From Bettongia penicillata ogilbyi (Eukaryota > Chordata > Mammalia > Diprotodontia > Potoroidae): a stretch of 64,000 nt of DNA. The notes beneath the pieces were generated by a model. The model searched no databases. It saw only the letters and a program-made list of their open reading frames with translations, and had not been told where the DNA came from. The DNA lies in assembly GCA_023548195.1 (NCBI GenBank), contig JAJHZJ010000751.1, positions 2,832,265 through 2,896,264 of the forward strand, written 5' to 3'. Of the stretch, positions 33,933 through 45,666 are shown in pieces. A program made the position numbers and the translations under genes. Position 1 is the stretch's first letter; each line of letters starts with the position of its first letter.

Positions 33933-34257
33933 GCCAGACAAGCCTAGTGTAACACACTTGTGGTCCCTACCACTGGGAAGGTTGAGCTTGATGGATCCCT
34001 TGAACTCAAGATGAAAACTGATATGTGGGTCACTGAACACGCTACAGCTTCTTGGAGCTACAGGTGAGACTTCAGTGAACATAGACACCAAAAAATGGAT
34101 GAGCAGCCTTGAAAGTGCTTGGCAAGCCCTCATATTAGAGGTGCTAGTTCTCACTGAACACCTCAAACAACCTCCTCCATGATGATTTGTATTGGAACCA
34201 TGTCCATGAATAATTACTGCACCTTCATCCATTGCAAGACAGGGAGATCCAGTCTAG
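33933..34257 (+). pseudogene. RN7SL: 7SL RNA pseudogene, near full length
   Basis: The order matches the SRP RNA from end to end. A 5' Alu-domain segment reads gtggtccctaccactggga, aggttgagcttgatggatcc and cttgaactcaag, where 7SL has gtagtcccagctactcggga, ggctgagctggaggatcg and cttgagtccag. The 3' end reads gaataattactgcacc, then gcaagacagggagatccagt, matching the closing strand of the Alu domain. About 160 bp of S-domain-length sequence lie between, so this derives from 7SL itself rather than from an Alu-type dimer. It is diverged (roughly a quarter of positions in the Alu parts), lacks an A-tail and is certainly inactive. A 117-codon minus-strand ORF across it is chance. Confidence 0.75.
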
Positions 34258-34724
34258 GGCTGGGGGTGGGGAGCGGAGGGACTAGAAAGTCTTTTGATAT
34301 GAAGTCAGATTATTGAAACAAAAATGAAAATCACACAGAAGTTAAGCACCTTTGCTTAACTTTGGAGCTAGACACCAATGAAATGACTAAACAAACAAAA
34401 TGTCTTCCTGACTCTAAATCCAGCCCCCATCTGCTATGCCACACTGCCTCTTTTGGGTATCTTGTTGGTAACGTTGTAGAAATATACCTGAGGCACTGAA
34501 ATATGAAATGAATTGCCCTAAGGAGAACGACTACTTTGTCCTTAGAAAATGCATCAATGGGGATAATAAATAATGTAGAGAAGTTTAGAAGTATAGGAAC
34601 TGAGGATAACTTTATTCATTTTTAAAAACTATAATGTTCATTTAAATGTTGTTTAAATAGTTATGTTATCAAAAAAGTTGATAATTTTAGAAATCCAAGC
34701 TCTGTACAGCAAATTTTCGTCTGA
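34258..34724. other. Mostly unrecognised; possible SINE head
   Basis: The part at 34,408-34,462 (cttcctgactctaaatccagc, ctatgccacactgcctc) looks like the tRNA-like head of a minus-strand SINE. The rest is unassigned. Confidence 0.4.
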
Positions 34725-34830
34725 ATTACAGGACTTTCCCAGGACCACCTAGCCAGGAAATGCCAGAGGTAGGATTTGAACTCGTCTTCCCAGTACTGAG
34801 GTAGGAATCTATTCACAATACCAAACTTAT
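34725..34830 (-). mobile_element. CORE-SINE head fragment
   Basis: The plus strand reads aggatttgaactcgtcttcc with the reversed head to cacaataccaaac. Confidence 0.6.
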
Positions 34831-34850
34831 ACATAGATGTATTTAATAGG

Positions 34851-34874
34851 TGCATGCGTGCGTGTGCGTGTGCA

Positions 34875-34905
<31 letters not shown>

Positions 34906-34906
34906 T
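34851..34906 (+). repeat. (GT)n microsatellite
   Basis: GTGC-type units pass into about 11 GT units, then gtatgtg. Confidence 0.95.
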
Positions 34907-35269
34907 TACACTGAAAGGAACAGAACTGAACCATAGGACGTGGGTATTCCATTACCTGGTGAAATCTGCAATCAGTCCATGGTCCTCATTCTAGATAATT
35001 CTTGTCCTTGTTCCTCCATCATAAAACCATTTAATTTTCTGGAGGGTTTCTCTATACCTTTTGTAAAACTCTGAGGGTAACAATGAGACACATGAGCCAC
35101 TGGTTTTATACTTTTTCAATTATTGACTCAATAGGTATTGGTTATGGGTCAAAAAGTTTGAGTAATCTGGTCATTGATGATCCAGTTGAGAGAGTCCTAA
35201 AAGTTAAGATAATAGAAACTAAGACAGTAAGCTGGCTTTAGGATCCATCACAGGACCATGGCTATGAGA
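34907..35269. other. No recognisable feature
   Basis: Nothing recognised. Confidence 0.35.
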
Positions 35270-35597
35270 GCTTAAAGGGTCTTTATGGATCATCTAGCTC
35301 ATTTGTCAATTGGAAAGATAAAGCAAGGGATGCTCAGATAGGTTAAGTGACATACCCAAAAGTAGTTCAGTAGCAGAAAGGAGAAATGTGACTAATGATA
35401 TTAACCTAGCAACTGTGATTTGAAAAGGGATTTCCTCATAGCCACTCTGTGATACAGGCTGGTCAATTGTTATCACATCCTTTTTAGTAGAGGAAGGAGT
35501 GAAGGCTCAAAAAAAGATAAAATGACTTCATGAGGATCACAGCCATAACTGGAACGTGTCTCAATTCCAAGTCTGTTCACATTATGTTGCCTCTAAA
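35270..35597 (-). mobile_element. Two minus-strand SINE remnants
   Basis: 35,270-35,390 (ggatcatctagctcatttg, aggttaagtgacataccc) and 35,425-35,597 (actctgtgatacaggctgg, aattccaagtctgttcac) both show reversed CORE/head order. Confidence 0.6.
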
Positions 35598-36189
35598 TGA
35601 AGTTTGGAGTTTCTTTGTTTGAGGAGACAGCAGACTCTCTTTCACTTTGTAACTTTTAATTTGTAGGCATCTTAGGACTTAGAAGAAAAAAGAAGAAATT
35701 TCCAATAAGCATTGGAGATATCAAAAAGGATCTCTCAGAGATTTGAGACAATCACTGAGAAAGATTGAAGCCAAGCTATTGAGATCTATTCTTAAAAAGT
35801 GGTTGGAAGAACCTTCTGGGAGAGGCTTGTGGGCACATACAAACAAAGGGCTAAGGACTGTGTGTGGTTCTTCAGGTATGGGTTGGGATACATGACTACT
35901 CAAGTCTCTTCCAACTCTGGAATTTCTTGATTTATTGAACTTTGAGGAAAGCACATATTTGGTCATCAAAGAAGAGATATGAGGAAAGAAAGGTAAGTCA
36001 TCAAAGAAAAAGGAGAAATAGAATGGAAGTCAAATGGAAGAGAGGTATATATGTGTGTATAAAAGTATACATTTATTTGTACTAATATATAGTTTTATGT
36101 ATACCCATATGTGTGTTATTTCCACATACATTTGTGCATTTTGTCTATATATAAAATATATGTGTGTATTTACCAGATAACCATGGAAT
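35598..36189. other. Unrecognised, with TA-rich patch
   Basis: Interrupted TATA/TGTG repeats lie at about 36,045-36,170. The rest is unassigned; an 82-codon minus-strand frame at 35,721-35,969 has no domain. Confidence 0.4.
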
Positions 36190-36355
36190 GAATCTCATTG
36201 TTGGAAGGGATCTCAGATCAATCAACCAATCAGCAAGAACTTATTAGGCACATATTTTGTGCCATATGCTGTGTGCTAAGTACCAGGGATATGAAGATAA
36301 AAGTGAAAGTCGCTGCTCCTCAAGAGTTTATAGTCTAACTTGGAGGAGATAATAT
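36190..36355 (-). mobile_element. L2 3' end inside a CR1-like fragment
   Basis: The phrase gttggaagggatctcag is the start of a reversed CR1/L3-type repeat. It is cut by an L2 3' end that begins with its simple tail (atcaatcaaccaatcagc) and continues tgtgctaagtaccagggat. Confidence 0.65.
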
Positions 36356-37329
36356 CATCCTGTCTCTTATTAGTGAATATCTCATTTCTTGGTAAATCAT
36401 TTTTAGTATGAATGAAAGGTATGCACGTGCATTGTGTGTTTGTGCATGTGTGTGTGCTCACATGAGGTAAATGTTATCCTTATGGAGCTGTCTTATTTTT
36501 ATACATAACCTTTCATATACTTTTTTTTCTTTTCATCTGCTTCACCAGGTATTTCAAAATGAGCTGCTAACTGTAGGTGAGTCTTTTACAGAAATACAGG
36601 AAGACCAGGGATAAAATTGGTCGTGCTTGCCTGTAGACATGTTTTTATAAGTAAAATTTGGAGAATCTTCCAGAGATGTAATTTAATTTGTGCCTTTATT
36701 TGAAGAAGGAGACCAGAAGATGTTGGGTTTATATTAGGGGACATTAGAGCAAAGCTTCTGATAATATTGCTAAATTGCTAAAAATGAGACCAAGAGATGA
36801 CATGCTTTAGAAGTATAACATTTTCCCCCCTGTTATGGTTCTTCATTTGACTTTTAGCAGCTCTTTCTCATGTCATATTGACTTTTCTATCATCATTCAT
36901 TATTCTTTTTCTAATGTAAAACCAGCAAGTACCAACTTTTTATTTCTCTGACTTAACAATGAAATGTCTTTTTCATTCCAGTGAAGATTATTTAGGTTGG
37001 GGTACTTAGAGGGAGGGAGTACAGTAAAGCAGACGAGGAGCAAAAAACTTTGGTGAAGATACCTTTCCACCGATCTGTTCTGAATAAGAACTTAGAGTTT
37101 CATTTCTTCATTATTTTAGGTGGCTGCTCTGTCTGACCTATGAATAAAAACATTATTTTTTCTATCTTTTTTAAAAAATGTACCCTGGATAAGCAATTCA
37201 GCAATATCTGAAACTTCAAGAATCAGTCACCTCAGTTTGGAAGATTTTCCCTTTCCTAATGGCACAATCCTGAATTTCACATTAAAAGAACTGTGTTCAA
37301 AAGGTGCCTGATGTTAAAATTGTGTGATG
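36356..37329. other. Single-copy-looking sequence
   Basis: Nearly 1 kb with no transposon words, no microsatellite and no ORF of note. It is one of the longest plain stretches in the window. Confidence 0.4.
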
Positions 37330-37437
37330 TGAAAAATCACACCCTTTCTGGGGTTTTATTTCCACATCTGTAGAAGGAGGTTGGACTGGTGAAGCTCTCA
37401 GGTCCCTCCCAGTTTTAAAGCCACAATTCTATGATGT
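37330..37437 (+). mobile_element. MIR 3' part
   Basis: The words ttatttccacatctgtagaa, ggttggactggtgaagctc and ggtccctcccagttttaaa are the tail commonly found on marsupial MIR copies. Confidence 0.7.
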
Positions 37438-37440
37438 CAA

Positions 37441-37691
37441 ATACTGTGTTGTTTAGTTATTTTAAGTTGTGTCTGACTCTTTGCAACCCTGTTCAGGGTT
37501 TTCCTGGCAAAGATACTGTAGTAGGTTGTCATTCCTTCTCCAGATCATTTTACAGATGAGGAAAATGAGGCAAGCAGGGTTAAGTGACTTGCCCAAATTC
37601 ACACAACTAATAAATGTCTGAAGTCAGATTTGAACTCAGGAAGATGAGTCTTCCTGACTCCAGGTCTAGATCTTTATCAACTGCTAGCTAC
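37441..37691 (-). mobile_element. Mar-1-type CORE-SINE, full length
   Basis: The plus strand shows ttgtgtctgactctttgcaa, ttcctggcaaagatactg, ttttacagatgaggaaaatg, ggaagatgagtcttcctgac and a head ending at tgctagctacc. Confidence 0.9.
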
Positions 37692-37774
37692 CAAATATAG
37701 CCCTTTAATAAACTTTCAGGAGGTCTTTGACACATTATGGGCCCCTCAAATTCATTACCTCAAACTCAAACCTG

Positions 37775-38046
37775 TCAGGATAACAAAATAGTAGCTGACT
37801 TTCGTATAGTACTTTCAAATTTGTAAAGGGTTTTCCATTGGTTATCTTATTTGATGCTCACAACAACTTTATGAAACAGGTGCTATTATTCCCATTTTAT
37901 AGATGAAGAAATTGAGGCAGACAGCAGTCAAGTGACTTGACCAGAACCACTAACTACCAAAAGTCAGAGGCAAGCATGATTTGAACTCAGATCCTCCTGA
38001 CTTTCTCATTCTATCATTTTATCCATTGCATCATTAAGTTGCCTCA
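37775..38046 (-). mobile_element. CORE-SINE, full length
   Basis: It starts with tttcgtatagtactttcaaa (3' body, reversed), has ttttatagatgaagaaattg, and ends with ttatccattgcatcattaag, the reversed tRNA-like head. Confidence 0.85.
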
Positions 38047-38082
38047 TAATTCTCTCCAAACTCAGGCTGATTCTCAGATAAA

Positions 38083-38305
38083 TGAAAAACTGAGTTGTGT
38101 AGTGGCTAAAGTCCTGGTCTTGGGCTGAGGAAGATGTTGCTTAAAATCTCATCTTCTGCATTCTCTAACCATGTGACCTTGGGCAAGGGATTTGACCTGC
38201 CTGGGCCTCTGTTTCTCCATCTGCAAGATGAGTGCATCAGACTAGATGGTCTCCTCTGTCCTTTCTGGCTCTAGCTCTAGCTCTTTGATCTTGTGATCCC
38301 ATGGC
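38083..38305 (+). mobile_element. MIR, full length
   Basis: It contains the head (gttgtgtagtggctaaagtc), CORE (catgtgaccttgggcaaggg) and the tail (gactagatggtctcctctg). Confidence 0.85.
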
Positions 38306-38879
38306 AGGAGGCTCATCCTTGAAGCCCTTCTGTCTGAGCATTCATTTATTAACACATTACTCACAACCCAGAGTCATAACCAAAACTAAACGTTGATATG
38401 CTGTGATTGAAAACAATGACAACACTGAAAGCACACAAATTAAAAAACTCACTTCATTGATTGATGTCCAATTTGCTTAAAATAATGATTAAGATATTGG
38501 AAAAATATCAATAAGACAGCAACTGCAAAGGCGTCAACCTCCTGTTTGTCCAGAGTGCTGGGCACCCTAGTAGATACAAATGTGAGTGAGATAAGTCTTG
38601 CCCTCAATGACCTTACCTTCTAAGGAAGAAAAAAGAACACGTTGCAGAAGGAGGTAGGGTAGGATTTTTGGATCCAGGGAGACATAGATTGCCATACCCT
38701 TTTTTTCAGTAGTGCAGGTGTTGATCCCAGAGTAAGTGTAAGAGGTGGAGCAATGGAGGGCAGTGGTGCTAATGGGGTGAAAGATCAGCTAATAAAAAAA
38801 ATTCTCCTCTTTCCCTCTCCCACAGCAAATTAAATACGTGTCCCAAGTTAGATTTTAACAAATGATTCAGAGTTTTTAA
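38306..38879. other. Mostly unrecognised; L2 end at 38.55 kb
   Basis: 38,545-38,635 (gtgctgggcaccctagtaga, tcttgccctcaatgacctta) is a reversed L2 3' end. Nothing else is seen. Confidence 0.45.
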
Positions 38880-39490
38880 TTTTATACAAATTCACAGAAT
38901 CAAAGAAATTTGCAGTTTTAGCTTTGGAGGAGGAGGTCTCAAGAGTCATCTATTCCAAATTGTGCCTTAGCAAGAATCTGATCTCGAAAATATTTGACAT
39001 ACAGCCATGAAGTCTCTGTCTGAAGACTTTCAGAGAGAGGGAACCCATTACCTCCTTAGGTGACCCATTCTCCGTTGAAGTGGCTCACATTATGAGTGTC
39101 TTTTCTTTTCATAGCCTCTAAATCAACCTCCTTGAAACATCTACCCACTGTGTCCCATTCTGCCCTTGGGGATCAAGCAGTGAAGTCTTCCCTTTCTTCT
39201 CTAAGACCCAATTTTAATACATGAAGACATCCATGATGCCTTCACCTCCCGTCACTGAATCATAATGCAATTCCATTGTAACATGTTACAGTGAGAAATG
39301 AACATCCTTGGGAGTTAAAAAATTTGAGTTGATTTTCTGACACATATTCTGTTGGTAAGTCATCAACCTCACTGCATCCCAGTTTTCTCATTTCTAAAAT
39401 GAAATATTTGTAGATGAAGTGTGAGATCCCTTTCAGCTCTTGATATGTGAACCTATGATCTCTTCTCTAGCCTAAACATCCTCAGTTTGA
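38880..39490 (-). mobile_element. CR1/L3 LINE, antisense, split by MIR
   Basis: The plus strand reads cacagaatcaaagaaatttg, gtctgaagactttcagagag, gggaacccattacctcctta, ctgcccttggggatcaagc, then a break. After the insert it resumes ctcttctctagcctaaacat and cctcagtttgacc. The insert at 39,290-39,455 is a sense MIR (gttttctcatttctaaaatg, gtgagatccctttcagctc). Confidence 0.75.
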
Positions 39491-39544
39491 CCTAAACTCA
39501 TATGGAATAAACTCAAAGCCTGGCTGAATTTTTGGTCTTCTATA

Positions 39545-39865
39545 TACTCAAAAGACCATAGGTTTTCAGCGAGAGAAGAGATTTCGAAAGTCATCTAATT
39601 CAACTCCCATATTTTATAGATGAAGAAATACCTCCCTCTCTTCATTAGAATATAAGATCCTTGAGGGTAGGGAATATCTTTTTTGTTTTTATTGTGAGAG
39701 CTTAGCATAGTGTCTATATAGTAAACACTTGGTAAATGCTTGTTGGTGGATAGAAACTGAGTTCCAGGGATGTTAATTAGCTTGCCCCAAGTCACTCAGA
39801 TATTCATAACAGATCCAGGATTCGAACCTGGGTCTTTTGATTCATAAAACATGCTCTTTCCATTT
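39545..39865 (-). mobile_element. SINE split by an L2 3' end
   Basis: The host reads catattttatagatgaagaaa on the left and actgagttccagggatg, caggattcgaacctgggtc on the right. Between them (about 39,629-39,752) lies a sense L2 terminus: gatccttgaggg, agcttagcatagtgtc, aaatgcttgttggtgg. No clean target duplication is visible. Confidence 0.75.
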
Positions 39866-39904
39866 CAACACTGTTATTTTGTTATTTATCTCTGATTTCA
39901 TTAA

Positions 39905-40115
39905 GAGAGAGTGTAGTATAACAGATAGAGAGTTGGCCTTGAAACAAGGAAGATACAGGAATAATTCTCATCTCTGTCAGGTAGTAGCTATGTGACTCAG
40001 GGCAAGTCTCCTAGCCTCTCGGTGGCTCAAAGGCGCTAAACACAAAGAAGTTGCTGGTCTGCCTTGGTAGAAGGAGTTACCTACAGTCAATGCAATCACA
40101 GATTCAATTTCTATT
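39905..40115 (+). mobile_element. MIR variant with long tail
   Basis: Head and CORE (gtatgtgactcagggcaag equivalent at 39,988-40,006) are followed by a distinct tail (gttgctggtctgccttgg, tagaaggagttacctac). The same tail occurs at 48.6 kb. Confidence 0.65.
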
Positions 40116-40799
40116 TCTTTCAATTTCTATTTCTTTCCTTCCAATTTCAAAACTGTAGTTTAGTTGACTTGGGGAAACTTGATAAACACTACTTGGAATC
40201 ATTATCTACTTCTAGGCATAACCCAAATATTTTGTGAGTGCAAGGTTTTAAGACTGGGAAGCAGAATATTCTTAGTCATTCTGTGAAGTCTTTGAAGGGA
40301 AGAGGAAGTTGTCTGATTTTACGAGGTCCCTTTATGCTAACATGCATATCATTTGTTTGTTTTCCATCAAAACAGATGAACGTAGGAGAGCATTTACACC
40401 CCTCAAAAATGCACTGGATAATTTCACCAGCATGTACTTGATAATTGACTTATGTTTCTAAATTGTAATTATGCCTACAGGCAACGTTATGGGTGAAGGT
40501 TTCGGATTCTGAAAACAAATCAAATAATGTGTCATTTGCAAACTGACTTCACTTATTCAACAGACAAAAAGAGCGAACTTTGTAACATCCCCTTCACCCC
40601 ACTCCACATTCCCCCACATCTCCACCTCCACAGATATTCAGGTTTTATCAAAATGTGTATGACTCCTTCCTTTTTATGTCTTCTCTACAGATAGAGAAAT
40701 TTTCACCATACAGGGCAGTAGTAGGATTTTTAGACAGAAAGAGAAAAATAATATTTGGGTTAGACTGTTCCCATTTTAGGCTGGTCAGGAAATACCATT
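40116..40799. other. Single-copy-looking sequence
   Basis: No transposon words. A 67-codon frame (40,238-40,441) shows nothing of interest. Confidence 0.4.
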
Positions 40800-41202
40800 C
40801 TCATAGAATTGTTTTTACAAAACTGTCCAGATAAACAGGTAGAAAGGATATCAGTGAACATCTAGTCCAATCAATAACAGAATGAGACAAGTGGTGAGCC
40901 AACCTTTGTCTGAAGACTTCTAGTGAAGGGAGGATGCTTCTACCTTCCCGGAAAGGCCATTTATAATTAATAGGAGATTTTTCTTCCTCATGGAATTGGA
41001 CAAAGGTGTCAAACTCAGAAACAGATTCCAACTAGCTGCATATTGACTTAGAAAGGCACATATTAATTAACATTAGCTATGTTGTGTTGTATACTTATTT
41101 ATTTTGTTAGACAGTTCCCAATGATGTTTTGATCCGAGTCCCTTGTCACCCAGGAATTTTGCAGGATAAGCCTTAAGTTTCACAAAACATATCCGAGGGG
41201 GG

Positions 41203-41292
<90 letters not shown>

Positions 41293-41810
41293 GAGAGAGA
41301 GAGATAGATATGATTTTGGAGGCAACAGGACATGGTTTTTAGGGCCAGCCTCCCAGTCATGCTTGTTGTGTGACCCTGAATAAGTACCATTACCTTCCAG
41401 TGCTCTAGGGAATTCAGTGTTGAAAAGTTGAAGATAAGGGTGTAAATCTTCATTGGTCGAATTTCCTTTCCTTCCAGGAGGCTTCCTTGTTTCAATGAAT
41501 TCACAGGTCAAGCTCCTCTCTCCCCTTTTCCTCTTATGAAGCCTAAATTTGGCTCTTTAAAATTTCTGCTCCTTGCTCCTAGTCCTTCTTTTAAGAGCCA
41601 AGCAAAGTAGATCTATATCCCCTCCCATAGGAGCCCTGTGAAAGGTGGAACATAACTGTCATACTCTCCAGCTACAGGTCTTCATTAAGCTAAATGTCCC
41701 CAATTCCTTCAGCTGATACCAAAGAATACAAATTAAGGTTTTTCACTATCCAAGTTATCCTCATCTGAATACCCTTCAATTTGTTAATGTATTTCCAAAA
41801 ATGTGTAAAA
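40800..41810 (-). mobile_element. CR1/L3 LINE, antisense, interrupted
   Basis: The first part, 40,800-41,005, has cagtgaacatctagtccaat and gtctgaagacttctagtgaa. The second part, 41,540-41,810, has ttgctcctagtccttctttt, catactctccagctacagg and gtccccaattccttcagctg. They are consecutive blocks of the same family. The interval holds a GA microsatellite, a MIR fragment (41,318-41,412) and unassigned sequence. Confidence 0.7.
41204..41306 (+). repeat. (GA)n microsatellite
   Basis: About 50 GA units with one GG interruption near 41,281, preceded by nine G. The Ser/Leu-repeat frames on the minus strand are artefacts of it. Confidence 0.97.
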
Positions 41811-42605
41811 TGGGTGATTAAAAAAAATAGAGCTAATAATAATTTGTGTTTATTTTCCTAGGTCCTGAACTGTATTCCCTCTGGTACTGGCTTCTCTGAT
41901 ATGTAAATATCCTCTACTTCTATTGATAAAGAATAGTAACTCCTTTGTAACTGATAGTGACCAAAAATTGCATATGGGTGGTTAAATGATCTTCTTAGGA
42001 TCATATTGTTAGTAGGTATCAAATATAGGACTGAAACCTTGGTCTTCTGGTTCTGTTCTTAAGTCCCTATCCCTATTGTCTTGTGCAACTTCTTTAATAG
42101 AATCAAGGATGGAAATACATCCAATGAATTAAACAATATTGAGCAGTTGAGGTCTTTGAGACTGTCTGATTGGCTGATTCAGAGATGCTCAAAATACAAA
42201 TACTGGTCAATATGCAAAGCTACATCAGTTCAATTTCCTAGGCTGGTCTTTTACTTAGGTCTGTTTAATGATTAATTTAACAATATGAACATTTTAATAT
42301 ACAAAGAATTAAAAAGAAGATTGTACACAAATTATGAATTTGTTATGTACAGTTTAAGAAAATATTAACATCAACAAATTGCCCTTCTTTTCTGTATCCC
42401 ATTCTGAACTTCTCTTTTTTCCTTGTGTGTGCTGTAACATTTCATTGGTGTGCTTTTCTTTCTTTTCTTTTTGCATCATTTTTGATACATAATAACAGCC
42501 CACCTACATCGACCAACTAGAAAGCAGTCCTTTCTTTGTCTTTCAGAAAAGAATTTTACATGTCTCTTTTTTTCTGGTGAACATTTGCTGAAAATCCTTC
42601 TTATG
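41811..42605. other. Mostly unrecognised; SINE remnant
   Basis: 41,960-42,090 (ttaaatgatcttcttaggatc, aagtccctatccctattgtc) looks like a reversed, decayed CORE-SINE. The rest, AT-rich, is unassigned. Confidence 0.4.
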
Positions 42606-42905
42606 ATTTAATGGAGGAGAGAAAGAGTTATTGGAGGATAGAGAAATAACTAGAGAAGGAGAAACAGAGAAATAAAGAGACAGAGAGAAGCAAAAAAAGA
42701 AAGGCAGAGAAACAGAGACAGAGATAGGGAGATAAAGGGTGGAGAAGATGGGAAAAGAGAGAAAGAGAAAAGAAGGGGAGAAAAGAGAAAAAGATAAGGA
42801 GAGAAGAGGGAACAAAAAAGAGATAAAGAAAGGGGAAAAGCAAGGGGTAAAAAAGGGAAATAGAGAGGGAAAAGGCAGGTAAAGTGAGAGAGTACAGGAG
42901 GAGAA
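42606..42905 (+). repeat. GA-rich purine tract
   Basis: About 300 bp of GAGA, GAAA and GGGA units with few pyrimidines. It accounts for the Phe/Leu/Ser-rich minus-strand frames, the longest of which is 187 codons. Confidence 0.9.
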
Positions 42906-43500
42906 GATGAAATCCACTGTACTTTCTAGCATCCCATATCTGGTCCTCCCTCCCCACCCCCAAATCAGGCTCTGTCTGACTCTCCACCATGCTGATCTTG
43001 ACTGAGCACTCCAGTCCAAGAGTGGCAGGATCAGGCCAGAACTCTCAGTGATGAATGTCAGCCCAGCAGCAGCAGCCTTTCTGCCAGACAGGAGCCTAAC
43101 AGGCAAGCCACAGGAGACTCACAAGCTTGGAGGGGCTCGTTAGACAGAGTTCAAAATTCTGGTGAACATCTCCCTGCAACTCTGCTGAACAGCTGCAGCC
43201 CCCACCGTGCAAGTCTCCTCACTGATTTTTCAAAAAGCTCCCCCTCCAGAATTTAATGTCATATTGCCCTGTTAAATGTCCCGGCTCACAGGATATTGTT
43301 CTCCATCATACTTTTCAGTCCCGTTTCTTGCAAATTCACTCGTTTGGCTGGCAATCACTCTATTTATTAGACTGTGTTTAGTGCTCCCCCCACTTCCCCT
43401 GAGCATTTGTGACCTTTAAACTTTCAATTGAAGCAGAGACTGATATTTTCTCTCATTTCAAGTATTTCCTAATGTCAATTTCATACTTGGAAAGGAGTAA
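42906..43500. other. GC-richer, repeat-free block
   Basis: Local GC is clearly above the neighbourhood to about 43,250, with CAG-rich and CpG-bearing text (gcccagcagcagcagcc, caccgtgcaagtctcc, gtcccggctcac). No transposon words occur. The minus-strand 187-codon frame starts here (its first 60 residues are not low-complexity) but then runs into the purine tract. It could be a conserved regulatory block or an exon of an unseen gene; neither is shown. Confidence 0.3.
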
Positions 43501-43889
43501 TTTGCCAAAGGAAATTTAGACAAATATGGATTAGAGAGAAATGGTTCTACTTAGAGGAGGAACCCACGAAATAAAGATGAGTGGAAACTGACCATCACTA
43601 TGGGAAATGGAAAATTTCCTCTGGTCACAAGAGGATAAATTCAGACTTAACACTCCTTTAATTTTATTAATTGTATGACAACATTCTGTATGTGACTCCA
43701 AAGGCAAAGATGTCTCATTATTCAAAATAACTCTTAAAGCTTAAACTTCTGATTTTTACACTTGCTTTCTTATATCCATATATCTGGAGTTTTGATGGCT
43801 CGAAATACTCTTTGTCCCATGACAAATGCAAGGAAGTGTGATTTGAGCATACATGGGTAATATTTAAATCAAACAAATCTGATTAAGTA
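43501..43889. other. No recognisable feature
   Basis: Nothing recognised. Confidence 0.4.
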
Positions 43890-44018
43890 GATAAATGCCA
43901 GAGATAGAGATTAAGTTATGTGCACATTATTATACAGCTAGTAATTATCTGAAGTGTTATTTGAATCCAGTTCTCCTTGAATCAAAATTCAGCATTTAGA
44001 CCACTATGCCCCAAAGTC
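43890..44018 (-). mobile_element. CORE-SINE head remnant
   Basis: The plus strand reads tatacagctagtaattatc, gtgttatttgaatccag and agaccactatgccccaaag. Confidence 0.6.
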
Positions 44019-44059
44019 TCATTTATCACTTAGGAGTCTAAAGGTTCATATTTATCACA

Positions 44060-44345
44060 CTTTTCATACAGACACATATATGAAATATATACATATATAT
44101 GTGAAAAAATTCATATATGTATTTTATATGAAATAAATACAAAATATGTATATGTTATCAAACTAGTATATATTTTACATAGAAATGTATTTTATATAGA
44201 AATAAATATAAAATAGGTACAAATTATCAAATTAGCATATATTATATTTATATATATTTTACATACATATTATATTCACATATATTTACATTTTTCACAT
44301 ATATAGATACATTTGTATATATAATACATAAAATATGATAAAATA
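44060..44345. repeat. AT-rich tract with TATA repeats
   Basis: Interrupted TATA/AAATA repeats with several internally similar 60-bp stretches (for example tattttatatgaaataaat and tattttatatagaaataaat). Confidence 0.8.
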
Positions 44346-45646
44346 TAAAACCTTTGGAATATATTATATTACCATATATGGAATGTATTTCTAATGCCTG
44401 TTTGTGTATTCCAAGTATGTTTGTACATACATGCAAACGTATTTCCATTTCTCACATAATTTTGCTTTTATGACTAAAATACCTTTGCTTTATTGGTAAT
44501 TTGTTTTCATTCTCACTTTATTAAAAGCTATAATCATAGTGGTTGTTATCCCCCCCCTTCCCACAAGTTATAATTGGTCGATTTTCCAGGAGAGTATTGT
44601 GTATTCGAACAGACTGGTTGCATATTGAAATATTTTGAATATCAGCCTTGTGCTCATGTAGCAAGTCTGATAATTGATTAAGTTCAACTGAGAACTGGGT
44701 CTTTCATGGAGCCCTTCATTACGGCATATGGGAAGCAATCAGTTCTAGCAATTCTTTAAGATTTTCATACTGACATGGGTGGGGCTTTTCTACCATCGGC
44801 AGGATCTCATTATCTGGGCATGTCTTCCTTATCTTGCTATATAGCATTTCTTGCTCCTTTCTTTTACCTTTTCCCAGAGTCTGCAGGATGGTCTTTTAAC
44901 AGTGCCTTCAAACACCATCTACTCCACCTGTCTAATTGCTTGACTTTGATTGCCTCATTGTCCTTGAACAGAGTCTCAGTTCTAACTCTGCAATTGAGAG
45001 AACCCTTCCTGGTACATTTATATCCATGGATTATTTTGCCTTCCCCCACTCTCTCTAATTGTCTTCTAGCACAAATGTAATCGAACCCTTCATATCCTTG
45101 GCTCTTTTTAATTTTCTCCATTTCACTAATTCTTGCTGTACACCTGGGCTGCAATTACCTAAGAGCTTCAAGTTCTTTTGCAGTATTGACTTGAGTTCAA
45201 TAATAGACTGAGTTTAAAACTGTGTAATAACTCATTGTCCTAACTAGCTTTTTTCTACAGAGGGAAAATAACAGTTGTTTCTTTTTTCTTCTTCACTCAT
45301 ATAACATAAAAAGTAACACAATTTTAATAATACAGAATCAATGGCTTTCATTAGATTGAACCTGAGCAGAACTTTAGTGTGTTGGATTTTAGCTAAGATT
45401 CAGCTTTAACATTTTAATTGTCTTTTTTTTTTATTGTGGAAGAATTGTATTAATTAGTGCAGTGATGAATTGTTAACAACCATTAGTAGTGAGTAGCAGA
45501 CTGATGTCATCTCACCATTTTCACGTGGAAAGAGAATGAATACAGATCTTCTGTAGTCTTTTTTTTTTTTAACTGTGGTAACAATTCTCTAAAGGTACAA
45601 AGGGATTGTGGAATACCTTATCTCCTAGAAGTTAGAAATGATTTTA
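44346..45646. other. Unrecognised; weak L2-like patch
   Basis: 44,880-45,080 has pyrimidine-rich text (aacaccatctactccacctg) that may be L2, but no diagnostic word is intact. The rest looks single-copy. Confidence 0.3.
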
Positions 45647-45666
45647 TACACACACACACACACACA
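45647..45666 (+). repeat. (CA)n microsatellite
   Basis: About ten CA units. Confidence 0.85.

Noticed and set aside
33879..34232. 117-codon minus-strand ORF
   Set aside because: It runs antisense through the 7SL pseudogene and has no independent support.
42543..43106. 187-codon minus-strand ORF
   Set aside because: Two thirds of it is Phe/Leu/Ser translation of a GA-rich tract; the remaining 60 residues show no domain and no splice context.
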